Notes: a model not told the origin generated them from the letters alone. Counted from the stretch's first letter, positions 1-10,973 are shown. The stretch is DNA of 64,000 nt from Sordaria brevicollis (GCA_033439795.1 JAUTDP010000002.1:1488001-1552000), one strand, 5' to 3'. Program-made: numbers and translations.

Positions 1-1047
1 TGCTCTCACCTTTACCCCGCCTTCGCAATCCTGAACCATCTAAGCAAAGTAAGAAGGACCAGTAACAAAGATTGATCTGAATCGAACCATAGCTAACTTT
101 GATGACAAAAGTTGGCGGAGTTCAAGCGCAGCACCCAAGCACATCCCCTCGCGGTCAAACAGGCAGACAAGTCGACTGACCCAGAGGATGTCCGGAGCTC
201 CATGGCCCAGCTACGCGAAGATTATGTCAAATACTATGAGGATTCGCAACAGACTATCGCTGTGGCCTGCAACGAGGGTTGGTTTGACCCTCCACCGCCT
301 CTTCAATGTATTTCACTAACGCCTTAACACAAATCAGACATAGAGTGCACGCCAAAAGCGATCAGGAACGCTGTCACCAACATTGGCTTGATGGAGGGCT
401 CTCTCCGCGGACTCATCAGCGTCATCGAGTCCCATCTCGGCAAGTCAGCTCCGAGATCCAGGAGTCGATTCTTTGTCAAGCGATGGATCATGGACAAGCT
501 CAGCGCCACCGATCCGCCTACCATTTGCCTTGACACCTCCGACTTTGATGTTGTACAATGCAAACGCAAACGTATGTGAGAATCCATTTCCATCAGCATA
601 ACCCTCGTTTTGAACCAAATGGCTAACTTGGATGGTTCTGCGACAGTGCGCAACAGTCTCACCCGCTATCAGAGGGCTATGAGAGCCCTCGTCACCTCCA
701 TCCGTCTCCTGGACCCGGCTGCAGGTGCAGCATTTAACAAGGTGGTTGACTCGACGGCCAACACACCCGACAAGGCCGAATACCTGCAACTGTACGGATT
801 TGATGGTACCAGGGAGCAGGCGCAGAGGTCGATCCAGGTTCATCTGAAGACGACCGGGATCCTGCATGGCATGATCTTGGAGCAGCTCGACCTCCTCAAT
901 GACGAGATTGCCAGGGCTACTACCTCGGTGGAGTGCTGCTGGTGGGATTCCGAGCACCCGGACGAGAAGCAGAGCTGCTCATATTTGGAGCAGGACGACG
1001 AGGACGCGTACTCCAAGGCCCACCTTATTGCTGCTTCAAGGCCGTAA
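1..1047 (+). CDS. unidentified spliced protein gene, 5' end outside the window
   Basis: I do not recognise this protein. The coding sequence can be followed through four exons: 1..48, 112..277, 338..571 and 647..1047, ending in TAA. Introns are 49..111 (GTAAGA donor, GCTAAC branch site), 278..337 and 572..646 (GTATGT donor, GCTAAC branch site). All phases fit, and the first exon is already open at base 1, so the start lies upstream. The visible part (about 280 residues) is soluble-looking, with a mix of basic and acidic helical stretches. It has no signal peptide, membrane segment or known motif that I can see. A Cys-Cys-Trp-Trp patch and an acidic Glu-Gln-Asp-Asp-Glu stretch lie near the C-terminus. 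The exon model is well supported by phase and branch sites; the function is unknown. Confidence 0.7.
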
Positions 1048-1075
1048 AGGGAAGCAACTTCTGAGCTTCAAACAG

Positions 1076-1125
1076 AGGCTTTCTGTCTCCGAGAAAAGAC
1101 TTTCCATCTCCGAGAAAAGGCTTTC
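1076..1125 (+). repeat. 21-bp period tandem repeat just 3' of the first gene
   Basis: Two and a half copies of a 21-bp unit containing TCTCCGAGAAAAG occur in a row. They sit about 30 bp after the stop codon of the first gene. In one frame the period of seven codons would read as a Lys-Arg-Leu-Ser-x-Ser-Glu heptad, but that frame overlaps the end of the first gene and has no supported start, so I treat it as a 3' UTR repeat. Confidence 0.55.
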
Positions 1126-1746
1126 GTTGCTGCACCATTGCGGTAACCTTTCACCTCTTCAGTCGACTCGACAAGCAAACCATCACGATGTCTGACATGG
1201 ACCCGCACAAGGCCAACACGAACAGAGTCTAGGCAGATATTATGATGGGGAAGGAGCTACGTGCCCAAAGAGTTGCATAGATAGATTGATGGAACGAGAT
1301 GTTTGGAGAATTATGGAAGGATGTTCATGGGAGGTGTGATTTACGATCTACGATTTACGATTTAGTTTGGGATTATGATCGAAAAGGAATTTTTCGGGAT
1401 TTACTTTTGCTTTGGGTATACGATTATATAGGTAGGTGCCGAGCGTACACCTCTTCACAAGCACAGGCAGTTACGATTACTACGTAGTTATTGTAGATAA
1501 CGAAGATAATCGGGTTTCAATACTGTTAGTGTTCCCCATCCCATGGTGTTAGAGTAGTGTCGATCCGGTTCTTCCGTAGTCAACGGCTAGACATGAATGA
1601 GCGAAGAGACGTCATGGTCGGTACCACTTTCGGCATGGAGCGAACCAATCAGTGTGTAATATGAGCCCCTAGTCCCAACTTCCTACATTGACAGCCAACA
1701 TTCCTTTTGTAAAACAACCCGCCGTTGGTCAGCCTTTATGGATATA

Positions 1747-1926
1747 CAGTCTTGTCCCCTGCAACTGCATACTCCTGATACTGCATAACCGCCATTTGGT
1801 GCATGGAATTTGGTGGTCTGAATTCCCCTGCCCTCACCAAAGCATGGGTCCTGAAACTGCATAACCTCCATCTAGTGCATAGAATTTGGCCTGCTGGATT
1901 ACATGCAAGATCAGGGGACAAGACTG
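1747..1926. mobile_element. 180-bp MITE candidate with 15-bp TIRs and TATA target duplication
   Basis: The element starts CAGTCTTGTCCCCTG and ends with its exact reverse complement. It is flanked on both sides by TATA (1743-1746 and 1927-1930). Inside are two diverged direct copies of an approximately 35-bp block (around 1778 and around 1855), beginning ACTGCATAACC and ending GAATTTGG. There is no coding capacity. CAGT-type ends with a TA-containing duplication fit a non-autonomous Tc1/mariner-like element, but the family assignment is inference. Confidence 0.6.
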
Positions 1927-2214
1927 TATATATCTACCCTGGCTTATGACTGGTCAGCACGTCTCAATTGGCGGTGATGTTGTTTGCTTCCATGTGCGAG
2001 GAGTACGGAACTACAGTAGTAATGTAATGGCTGACATATCAAACCACGAACCATGGTTGCTTTTTTGGATCGACGGCGATGACTACCTAGGGAGCCAGGC
2101 ACCAACGCCGACACTGACGGACAAAATGGCGATTATCCCCGGCGGTCTGAACTTTCACCCCTTTTCTAGCCTTTCTCTCGAACACATGACAATTAACGAG
2201 CACAACCAGCAACA

Positions 2215-3594
2215 ATGACCGAAAGAAAACCATCACGATCCTCCTCATCAACATCATCACAATCCAACTCCAATCCCAAACCTGCTGCTGCACCCGGTCC
2301 AGCACCCCTATCGGAATTCCAAAATCTGGGGAATGATATCCTCTTTTTCGATCCACCAACCCCCTCACAATCAACCGAGAAAGATGACCACCATCCGCAG
2401 CTAATAATCCTCTGCACCTGGCTAGGCGGCGCCACACCCCGTCGCATCGCCAAGTACACTTCGGGGTATCGACGCATGTTTCCAAGGACGCCGGTGTTGG
2501 TGGTGCAGACGGTTATTAAGGATTTTACTGTGAGGTCGGAGGGGCAGATAAGGGGGCGGTTGGAGGCGGCGAGGGGGGTTGTGAGGGAGGTTTTGGCCCG
2601 TCGTCAGCATGGCGAGGGGGCAGTAGACTCGGCTACTGGTCCGGGGCGGGAGACTGGTTTGGCAACGGGGAGAGGGAACGAAATGGGGATCGGCACGGGT
2701 ACGGAGATGGGTGCGGTAACGGAGATGGGGAATGGAAATGGAAATGGAAATGAATATGGAACGGGGATATTGTTGCATATCTTCTCCAACGGCGGTTGTC
2801 ACATCGCTAACCAACTCGCCCATTCCTACCTCTCTTCCTTCCACCAGACGTTACCAGTCCGACTCCAAATCCTCGACTCCTCCCCCGGCACCTTTTCCAT
2901 CTCACAAACCTACGGCGCCGCAGCCCATTCTGTGCCCAAACACCACCCCTGGGTTTTGCAAAGCATCGAAAGATGGGGATTGTGGGGAGCCGTGGTGGTG
3001 ATTGCGGGATTGCAAGGGGCGTTGCCGAGAGCTATAGGGGAGGAGGTGGTGAGGAAGAAGGTGCTGGGTGGGGTGGGGGTTGATTTTGAGGGGATGAGGA
3101 TGGATCTTTTGGATCAGAGGTTATGGGGAGGAGATGCAAAAGAGACGGGGAGGTTGTATCTGTATTCGAAAAAGGATGAGGCGGTGAGTTGGAGGGATGT
3201 TGAGAGGCATATTAGGCAGGCGAGCAAGTTGGTGAAGGAGGCAGCGAGGAAGAGAGGACTGGCGACGAGGGAAGAGGTGGAAGCGGAGGTGGAAGGATTG
3301 GTGAAGGCGGAAAGGTTTGAGAATGCGAGCCATTGTGGGTTGGTGATGGAGGATGAGGAGAGGTATTGGAGGGCTGTGAGGGAGAGTTGGGAGGGGATGA
3401 TGGAGAGGCGGGCATCCGGACAAAGACTGGGAGAAAAAGGCCGGCCAGGGAAGCAGAGCGAATCTGGGAAGAAGATTGTGTTGGGCGGGGTAGATGATGG
3501 TGAAGGAGAAGGGTCAACTGCCTCAGTCGTTAAGGACGGAGATGAGGCGAGAGACGCTGAGGAGTTGAGAAGCAAGAGGACGAGCAAGCTCTGA
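2215..3594 (+). CDS. TMEM53/DUF829 (PaxU-like) alpha/beta-hydrolase-fold protein
   Basis: This single-exon gene encodes 459 aa; the ATG sits in a good context (CAACAATGACC). After a Ser/Pro-rich N-terminus, residues about 65-110 read LIILCTWLGGATPRRIAKY and continue with a Tyr-rich segment, which is the signature opening of the DUF829/TMEM53 family. A second conserved block, LLHIFSNGGCHIANQL (about residues 186-201), matches the family's FSxGG nucleophile-elbow-like motif. A low-complexity insert rich in Gly, Asn, Glu and Met (about 145-185) separates the blocks and includes an Asn-Gly run made by a GGAAAT repeat. The C-terminal third is charged and probably disordered. Family members are linked to the nuclear envelope or to indole-diterpene clusters (PaxU), but the reaction is not established. 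Nothing nearby looks like a secondary-metabolite cluster. Confidence 0.8.
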   Translation: MTERKPSRSSSSTSSQSNSNPKPAAAPGPAPLSEFQNLGNDILFFDPPTPSQSTEKDDHHPQLIILCTWLGGATPRRIAKYTSGYRRMFPRTPVLVVQTVIKDFTVRSEGQIRGRLEAARGVVREVLARRQHGEGAVDSATGPGRETGLATGRGNEMGIGTGTEMGAVTEMGNGNGNGNEYGTGILLHIFSNGGCHIANQLAHSYLSSFHQTLPVRLQILDSSPGTFSISQTYGAAAHSVPKHHPWVLQSIERWGLWGAVVVIAGLQGALPRAIGEEVVRKKVLGGVGVDFEGMRMDLLDQRLWGGDAKETGRLYLYSKKDEAVSWRDVERHIRQASKLVKEAARKRGLATREEVEAEVEGLVKAERFENASHCGLVMEDEERYWRAVRESWEGMMERRASGQRLGEKGRPGKQSESGKKIVLGGVDDGEGEGSTASVVKDGDEARDAEELRSKRTSKL

Positions 3595-4625
3595 TGGGGA
3601 CAGGTGAAGCTGGCGCTTGTGAGGGGCTACGAGTGCGCAGTGGATGTCCTTGAAGACGGAAGCACGTCGACCTCGCTATATTGGCAGAAAGAAACATCAG
3701 ATGAGCATCAATGAAAAATACAAGCACCTTCGAAGCGCTTCTCCTCGAGATTAACGGAAACCCTGAGCACAAAGCGAATGAGAACCCTGGCGGTTACATT
3801 TGTCCACCTTTTATCCCAAGTCTCTTGTGACCCACATCTTGGCCCCCATTCCCAGATCCCAAAGCGGTTAAGCGCATGAATAATGGCTGGGGTTAGGGCG
3901 GTTGCTGGGTTCCACCGACGTCTCCAACGACTCCAACTCTGTGCAACTCCACAATCAACCGCACTCCAACTGCAACCTCTCCAACGCAGCAAAACCTGGG
4001 GCAGGACTCAGTGACTGCAGTGTCCAGTGGTTGGCCCGTCCACTCCCCGAGAAAGAAAACAAATCAACTGTGAACAAAACATCTCAAGTCAACATCTCAA
4101 GAAGACTGCCAGTTTGAGAGACAGCGACAAGTCACTCACAACAACTTTGTTGAGGCCCGACACCACAAGAAGCATCTTCTCCTTGTTTCGCATATCGTCC
4201 GATCGGCTTGCAACCCCACTTTCGACCCAGAATCTGCAAGTACAAAGTGCAAGTCCCAAGTGCAGATTCAATCCGGCCGCATCGGCTTTGTTTACTTTCA
4301 TCTCTTCCTGAACTGCCGGCTTCAACGACGACGACACATATCTTTCTGTCATCGCACGTCAACAGCAGCACCGCCAAACCAAAGTACTGCCATAGACAAT
4401 TGTCTTCAGCAAACTCACGACTTTGTGGACTTGTACCGGGGTTCACACCGCCTAACCCACATCACATGCGACGCTTTGTCTAGCAGGGCTTGAATCCATC
4501 AAAAGCAGTGACAGCAGCACAACAATCGACTTCGTAAGCGACATACGCCACCGACTATCGCTGAGCGAATCCTGTCAATATCCGAGTCGAATCTAGAACC
4601 CATCGGCCCATCGGACACAATCACA
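3595..4625. other. intergenic region / promoter of the following gene
   Basis: No convincing coding sequence is present. The last 600 bases are rich in CAAC and CATC words and poor in G, as expected for a Neurospora-type 5' leader. Confidence 0.55.
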
Positions 4626-6707
4626 ATGGCCCTTTCATCGCCATCATCACCCAGTGACGCCGTCTTCAGGCGAGAGGCTCTCTGCATCGGCTGCGCTCCA
4701 AAGAAACAACTCAGTAACATCGAGGTCCTCAGTCTGATGCGCCAGCAACGAGAGCACCCGAGCCCACTCCGAGAATGGTCCCCTGTCCACCCAGGCATCC
4801 AACTGAGGGTAAACCTGCTCAACAAGCTCATCTCGGACCTCGAATGTACCCATCTCCGCCTCCAGCAAGAGGCCCAAAAGACTCAACAAGCTTCCCAAAT
4901 AGTCCAAGACTTCGCCGCGTGGCCCTCGATAGCACCCGAGTATGCCGCCATCAAGGCTGCCAACCCGTGGCTAGCAAAACAAGCCGCCAAGTATGCTCGA
5001 CCAGTCATCGAGAAGGAGTACACACAGGCCATTGCGTTCCTACAGGCTAGGCAGAAGAGGGAACAATTGCCAGAAGGAGAGAAGCTGAAGAGGATAACGT
5101 CCGCGGAGGAGAGGACATCAAGTCCGCTGTCAAGTAGCCCTGAAGAGCATCGCCAGCTAAGGAAGAGGGCGAGCAGTCAAGACCTGCGGGCAAGTCTTAT
5201 CACCCACCAAGGCTCGCCTGCTGGTCGTAGGCCAAAGACACCCCCAGAAAAGGAAAGCAATGGGAGACCGAAGACGCCGGAAAGACCTACCCCGAATGTT
5301 ACGCGACGACCGAAGAAGACCCCGAGCCCGCGACAAAGACCCCCAGTCAACGAAATCAAGAAATTGCGCCTTTCACCACACGAGCCGAGCAAACTATCGC
5401 CTTCCGATGCTGGTAACACTCCGTCCGGGCTGTCTCCCAGCCCGATGCCGCTCTCCAAGCCGAATGCCTCGCCATTAGCATGCGTAGATTCGATGGGCAT
5501 CGTCCTCACCCCCGAACAAAGGGTCGAATTCGCTCAACGCGCCGAACAGCTGGAAGCCATGGCATATCTCGAACTGCGGTGGCATAGGTTGCACTACGCA
5601 ATGACTGAGATCCAAGGGTTCTGTGTGCGGGGTTTGGCGGAAAGGGAAAGCGAACGAATAGCCAAGATGATGTACCCAATACGAAGACGGAGGCCGGCCG
5701 GGGTTGGCGCTGGTGTTTCTGCGCTGAGGGGGCTGCTAGCAAGTTTGGACGAGGACGACGACGTGACGCTTTTCGGTGGTGACGACGATTCGGACGATGA
5801 CCTCGACGACGAAGACGAATTCGAGAACGAGCTGAGCCACTATGAAGACGAGTGGGAGGCCGAGCTGGAAGATTCCGATTTGGACGACGATTGCGATTCG
5901 GGAGAAAACGACGATTCGGATGAGGACGACTTTCCCGGCTCGGCAGTTGCTTACAACCGCAAATATGGCAACCGCGGCGCCGTCAATCCAGCCCTCTTCG
6001 CCCGCGCCGGAGCACAAAGTAGACTCTCCATGTCCGAAGACAACGAACAGCACTCCCAACTTCCCCTCGACCCTCACCACCCCCAAACCCTACCCGACAC
6101 CCCTCCATCCATCTCCCCCGCCATCTCCCCCATCGAACCCGACACTATACTCGCAAGCATCGAACCCGAAACCGAAACCGAACAAGAGCATGATCCCATC
6201 GCCCTAACACCCCCCGCCACACCCAAACCCGCCCCGCGAAAGATAAACCTCAACCCGCGTAACGTGGTCCTACCACCACCATCCATATCCAACTCCAACC
6301 CGCGCGCCTCGACGCTGAACCTCAACCTCGGCGCCGGCGGCGGTCTCTTACCCTGCGAAAAGGAGGATTTGCCTAGTACCCCGCTTAAGACGTTGAATAT
6401 TAACCGGGGGAATGCGAGACCGCTTGCGGTTGTAGGGTCAGGCAAAGTTGGTATAGATTTGGGGATTAAGAGTAGTAGGCCTGTTTTGGGTGTGGGAAAA
6501 TTGGGGGTAAGGGAGGTGGTGAAGGAGGTGGTGGTTGGTGGGGGTAAGGATGATGTTGAAATAAAGGAGGAGGAGGCTGCGAAGGAGAATCAGCCCCCTA
6601 CAAGTGCAAGTGGTGGAGGTGGTGGTGGTGGTAGACCGGGCCTATTGAGGCCGGGGATGGGGAGGAGGTTTAGTTATCATGCTGGTGGTGGGAGGATTCT
6701 GGGATAA
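4626..6707 (+). CDS. unidentified 693-aa protein with acidic central region
   Basis: I do not recognise the family. It is a single exon with a strong start context (CACAATGGCC). Residues 1-150 look folded, with a Cys-Ile-Gly-Cys near the N-terminus and helical Gln/Glu/Lys-rich stretches. Residues 160-290 are basic and Pro/Ser-rich, with repeated Arg-Pro-Lys-Thr-Pro motifs resembling proline-directed phosphorylation sites. A second helical segment (about 295-355) is followed by a very acidic stretch of Asp/Glu (about 370-440). The rest is Pro-rich and ends in a Gly-rich tail. This layout suggests a nuclear or chromatin-associated, mostly disordered protein, but that is inference. Third-position C/G preference through the folded parts supports it being a real gene. 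Confidence 0.75.
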   Translation: MALSSPSSPSDAVFRREALCIGCAPKKQLSNIEVLSLMRQQREHPSPLREWSPVHPGIQLRVNLLNKLISDLECTHLRLQQEAQKTQQASQIVQDFAAWPSIAPEYAAIKAANPWLAKQAAKYARPVIEKEYTQAIAFLQARQKREQLPEGEKLKRITSAEERTSSPLSSSPEEHRQLRKRASSQDLRASLITHQGSPAGRRPKTPPEKESNGRPKTPERPTPNVTRRPKKTPSPRQRPPVNEIKKLRLSPHEPSKLSPSDAGNTPSGLSPSPMPLSKPNASPLACVDSMGIVLTPEQRVEFAQRAEQLEAMAYLELRWHRLHYAMTEIQGFCVRGLAERESERIAKMMYPIRRRRPAGVGAGVSALRGLLASLDEDDDVTLFGGDDDSDDDLDDEDEFENELSHYEDEWEAELEDSDLDDDCDSGENDDSDEDDFPGSAVAYNRKYGNRGAVNPALFARAGAQSRLSMSEDNEQHSQLPLDPHHPQTLPDTPPSISPAISPIEPDTILASIEPETETEQEHDPIALTPPATPKPAPRKINLNPRNVVLPPPSISNSNPRASTLNLNLGAGGGLLPCEKEDLPSTPLKTLNINRGNARPLAVVGSGKVGIDLGIKSSRPVLGVGKLGVREVVKEVVVGGGKDDVEIKEEEAAKENQPPTSASGGGGGGGRPGLLRPGMGRRFSYHAGGGRILG

Positions 6708-7333
6708 GAGGGTGGAGGAAGAGCCTTTCATCCCAGGTGGAATGTGAAAGAGCGGGGGTGATCAGAAGAAGAGAGCGAAGACAGATGGCATTGTGCGCAG
6801 GTGCATTGATGATTAAAGAAATTGTGAGACCAAAGGGTTGGAATGGAATGCATGCCAGTCTCGACGAGGTATCTCAAAACGGAGATGTCGGTCATGATCC
6901 CTTCCACATACCAACACATGTCGACCGATTTGCATGGAAGATTATTCTTGGATAACGCATACAAGGAGTAGCGAGAAACGGATCATGGGGAAAAATGGGG
7001 AAGAAAAGTCTGCTGTCTGCGAACCAACAAAAGGTTCCGCCAGCGAAATTGAAACAAACGAGCAGGTTGCAAATACCCGTACATACATAACCCCGTCGGA
7101 GGGTACATTTATGGAGTTAGGATAAACATGTTAGCATACAAGGATATACTCAAACTGCATTTTTTCTCGCAGAATACGTTCTGTTCCGTCGGGGACCTAT
7201 CGTTGTCCGATTTTCCAGTGTTTCCTCACGTGGGTTACATACTTCTCAGACTGGTAACTCGAGCTGATGTCTGGCAAGCGCCATTGCCGATAGATAAGCC
7301 CAAGAATTACAAGGATAATTCAACAATTCCAAA
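6708..7333. other. intergenic region upstream of tRNA genes
   Basis: I see only the 3' flank of the 693-aa gene and the 5' flank of the initiator tRNA. Short ORFs on both strands have no coding character. Confidence 0.5.
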
Positions 7334-7405
7334 AGCTGCATGGCGCAGCGGAAGCGCGCCGGGCTCATAACCCGGAGGTCACTCGATCGAAACGAGTTGC
7401 AGCTA
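7334..7405 (+). tRNA. initiator tRNA-Met (CAT)
   Basis: The full cloverleaf can be folded: acceptor AGCTGCA (7334-7340) pairs with TGCAGCT (7398-7404), with discriminator A at 7405. The anticodon stem carries three G:C pairs (GGG/CCC) next to the loop, with anticodon CAT at 7366-7368. The T arm ACTCG/CGAGT closes a loop that begins with A instead of T (ATCGAAA). The GGG/CCC anticodon stem and the A54 loop are hallmarks of eukaryotic cytosolic initiator tRNA. There is no intron. Confidence 0.96.
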
Positions 7406-7417
7406 AATTTCCGTTTC

Positions 7418-7424
7418 TTTTTTT
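7418..7424 (+). terminator. Pol III terminator of tRNA-Met
   Basis: A run of seven T on the sense strand starts 12 bases after the tRNA end, as RNA polymerase III termination requires. Confidence 0.8.
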
Positions 7425-7824
7425 CCCACTTTTTGCTCTTGTCTCCCATGTCCCCTCGTTTCCCTTTTTTCGCTCACTTTTGTTCCTGCTTTTTTTAACT
7501 GTCTTGGAAAGGGTTAGTGCTGACCAATGGTTTCGTTTCCTCGTTCACTTCCTGTGCTAAATCCGACTCCCTGCATAAACTTTGCAGTGCGGCTCTTTTT
7601 TTTCAACCCTCTCCGCTTCAACTTTCACTCCCTGAAATCTTAGCGCTCCTCTCCCTCCACTCAAACTCAGCTGTGACTGGCCCAATAGATAACCTCACGA
7701 GACCTTCGCCCTCGCCCTTTGTCGTCGGCCAACAAAAAACAAGCTCCAGTCCGCGCCATTCCACACCAACAAGCGGAGTCGGACTACGTAAGAGGTAAAA
7801 CAAAGACAAATCAACAAGCAAACA

Positions 7825-7896
7825 TCCGGTATAGTGTAACGGTTAACATATCGCGTTTTCACCGCGAAGCTCGGGGTTCGATTCCCCGTACCGGAG
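7825..7896 (+). tRNA. tRNA-Glu (TTC)
   Basis: Acceptor TCCGGTA (7825-7831) pairs with TACCGGA (7889-7895). The anticodon stem TCGCG/CGCGA encloses loop TTTTCAC with anticodon TTC at 7858-7860. The T arm contains the canonical GGTTCGATTCC box B (about 7875-7885), and box A is present in the D arm. There is no intron. It lies about 420 bp downstream of the initiator tRNA on the same strand; fungal tRNA genes are transcribed singly, so this is proximity, not an operon. Confidence 0.96.
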
Positions 7897-7900
7897 TTTC

Positions 7901-7907
7901 TTTTTTT
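7901..7907 (+). terminator. Pol III terminator of tRNA-Glu
   Basis: Seven consecutive T residues begin five bases after the tRNA end. Confidence 0.8.
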
Positions 7908-8267
7908 CGACAATTTTGTCATTTTTTCCCTTTTCTTTGTCCCGGGGATTTTGGTTTACCGGCCCGCTCTTTTTGGTTCACAATATAGTCGTTATAAACC
8001 TTGCAAAAGTATTGCAGCGTTGTTGGAAATTAATGACAATTCCATTTTGCGTAGGCCACACGGGCGTCCTATAGATGTATCAGAACTCTGTTGTATGTAT
8101 TCCAAGTATGTTCAAGAAGTCTGGTTCGTATGTACAAAAGGTGTTGCTAAGTAAGGTATTCACATTGAAGAATCATTCATCCGAACTCTCAACCAGATCA
8201 CCACTACCCCGCCTCTCCCTTTCTTAACCTCTCCTTTGCTCCTACCCTTCTATTACCGCACGCTTGC

Positions 8268-10973
8268 TTACAAGCACTGCGAATACCAATCATTCTGCTT
8301 CTGGCAAGTAAACGGCGCCACACAAACCGTCGGGCCGGTATATCCAATTCCTCCGCACTGAGCCCAGCGTTGCGCAAGGTTCGTTCCCGTAGGCGCCGCA
8401 GCCGACGTGGTGCTGCTGCTAGTCTTCACCGACGAAGTCGAAGTAATCTTCACCGACGAGCTAGTCTTGACAGTGGAAGTAACCAACGTCGTCGTAGCCT
8501 TACTACTCGTACTCGTCACCGGCGCAGCAGTCGAGCTCGTCTTCACAACCGACGACGTCGTAGTAACAGGCGGGGATCCCCCACTGACATCAACCTGGGC
8601 ATACAATACTCCCCTTCCATTCGTCCCCACATACACCTGTCCGGGCACATTACCCGATCCAACAACCTTGTTAGCAGAAATAGCACCGAATCCTTGCGAT
8701 CCCTGGACATCAATCCAGCTCGCACCGTTGTCGGCGGTAGCATACAACTTATTTCCGTTGGCGCCGGTGCCAAAGGCGTAGAGGTTCCACTTGCCCGCGA
8801 CGGAGCCAACGCCGAGGGAGATGGACTGCGTGTTGCTGACTCCAGAAAGCTGAGAGAAGGAAGCGCCAAAGTCGGTAGACCGGAATACGCCCACGTCTGT
8901 GCTGACGTATAGCTCGCCGGCGGTCGTGGGGTGGGCGACGATGTCGCGGACGGATTTGGCTGACCCAAGGGCGCCAGAGACGGAAGTGAAGGTTGCGCCT
9001 GTGTCGACGCTGCGGTAGAAGGTGCTAGTGGTAGAACCGGCGTAGAAGACGGTGTTGTTGCGCTTGTCGGAGGCGATGACGGCTCCAGAGGGTAATGAGG
9101 CGACGGCGGTGAAAGTTCCCTGGTTGGAAGAGCGGAGGACGCCGGCGTTGCCGGAGGACCAGACGATGGTGTCGGCGTCGGCACTGATGGCGACCGTGCC
9201 GCTGGTCTTGGAGGTGTCGGTGCCGGAATGGGCGTTCCAGGAGGCGCCGCCGTCGGAGGAGATGGCGACTTGGGGCGAGCCGGAGCCGGAGCCGATGCGG
9301 ACTACGTTGGCGGGCTTGTTACCCGCGTAGTCGACGTCGACGGAGCTGGCCCAGATGGGGTTCATCCAGGGGGTCTTGGGGGAGGTGCCGAGGTCAGCGC
9401 TGGTCTTGAAGGTGAAGCCGCAGTCGTCGCCAACGGCAGCGAGAAGCTCGGAGCCACCTGGCGCGGAAGCAAGACCGAGGACGGCCATTTCTTCGATGCC
9501 GACGGCGAGGGATTGGATGGAGACGTTGTGGACGGTGTCCCATTTGGTTAGGTCGTGACCGCCGTAGACGGTGAGGCCGGTGGCGTAGAGCCAGTGATCG
9601 CTGTCGAGGGGGTTGATCTCGAGGGTTTCGATCATCCAGCCGAGACGCTTGCTGTCCTGGGAGATGAAGCCGGTTTCGACCCAGGGAGCGTTGGGACTCT
9701 GTCAAACACTGTAAGTTTGGTGTAAAAAAGAATGCGGGTGAGGATGCCTTACAGTTAAACCATAGTACCAGTTCATGTCGGGATAGCCAGCCCAGTCCCA
9801 GATGGGAGACCAAGTGGCACCGGAGTCGGTAGAGCGGAAGATTTGGGCATCGGGCCACCACGAGTTCAAGCTGGCCACCACAAGAGTACCAGGCTTCTGC
9901 ATGTCAAGACCCAAGCCACCAAAGCCATAGTAGAGGTCGCTGCCAGAAACGGGAGTGATGTTCTTCCAGGTGCCGTTGGTGATGTCGTAGCGGTAAACGC
10001 CACCAGCAGTGCCATCGTAAGGACCGGTTCCGTCGCTATAGGTGAGGTAAAGGGCCTTCTCGGTGGGCTGGAGCTTGCACTTGTGAGGGAAGTATGTACC
10101 GGGCTGGCCAGCAACAGCGGACCAAGTGGCACCGGCGTCGTTGGAAACCCAGACGGAAGAGGTGGTGTTGGTGGCGGAACCGACAAAGATGCGAGAAGTG
10201 GCGCCGTTGATGGTAGCAGAAGTCGAGTCGAAGGTAACAAAGGCCAAACCCTGCTTATCGTTGTTGTAGTCGTTGGCATCAGTTGGGTCTACGATGTAGT
10301 CGCCGACAGCCGTGAAGGAAGACACCTTAGAGAAGGTGACACCGCCGTCCGTGCTCTTGTAGAGACCGTTGCCGCTGCGAGCGCCGAAGTAGATGATCTT
10401 GGAGTTCTTGGGATCAACAGCAAGTCTCTCGCCCATGCCGCGACCGGGCATGTTTCCTCCAACCTTGAAGGGAAGCTCAGTGATGGACCATGTGTTGCCC
10501 TTGTCGGAACTACGGATGATGGCACCGTTGTTGGGGTCCCATCTGGTATTTGTTAGCCATGTGGAAGGAGTCTAAAGCTTGTCGTCCAACTCACGAGTTG
10601 GTATACATGCCGGTGGCGGCATAGACCTTGTTGGGATCCTGAGGATCAAGGGCAACAGCATCGATACCCCAGTTGCCCCTAGTGATGATATGGTTAGCAT
10701 ATTCTCGGTGAACTTGATGATATCTTGCACTCACCACTTGGCATCCGTAGTGATGGAGTCGGTAACGGCTGTCCAGGAGTCATCAGAATTCAGTCTGTAG
10801 AGACCGCCAATATCGGTACGGGCATATGCAACACCCTTTGCCGTTGGGTGAAAGACGATGCCAGGGACGAAACCACCACCGCCACCGATGTTGACGTTCT
10901 TCCAGGAAGCAGCAGCCTTGACAGGAGCTGCCGCGGCTGCTAGAAGCAGCTGAATGACCGAGAAGCTCTTCAT
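8268..10973 (-). CDS. secreted GH74 xyloglucan-active endoglucanase with C-terminal CBM1
   Basis: Four exons in transcription order: 10973..10735, 10678..10595, 10542..9753 and 9698..8268. All three introns (52-56 nt) have GT-AG ends, and together they give 847 aa. An N-terminal signal peptide ([20 protein letters not shown]) is followed by repeated WxxV / DxGxxW / STDxGxxF segments of the two-domain seven-bladed propeller fold of GH74. The [10 protein letters not shown] segment near the N-terminus and the [10 protein letters not shown] segment after the last intron are where family members carry the catalytic Asp pair. A Ser/Thr-rich linker of about 65 residues leads to a C-terminal fungal cellulose-binding module (QCGG...[12 protein letters not shown]) with four Cys. 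The enzyme cleaves the beta-1,4-glucan backbone of xyloglucan outside the cell. It is transcribed divergently from the beta-galactosidase gene. Confidence 0.95.

Larger units (their letters stand above)
1048..2214. other. intergenic region
   Basis: No supported gene lies between the first gene and the 459-aa ORF. The stretch holds the 21-bp repeat, AT-rich 3' sequence around 1300-1500, the MITE candidate and, at its end, the presumed promoter and leader of the next gene. Confidence 0.6.

Noticed and set aside
8543..9184. 213-codon frame inside the GH74 exon
   Set aside because: Same strand, different frame; Ser/Pro/Thr-rich shadow of the real coding sequence.
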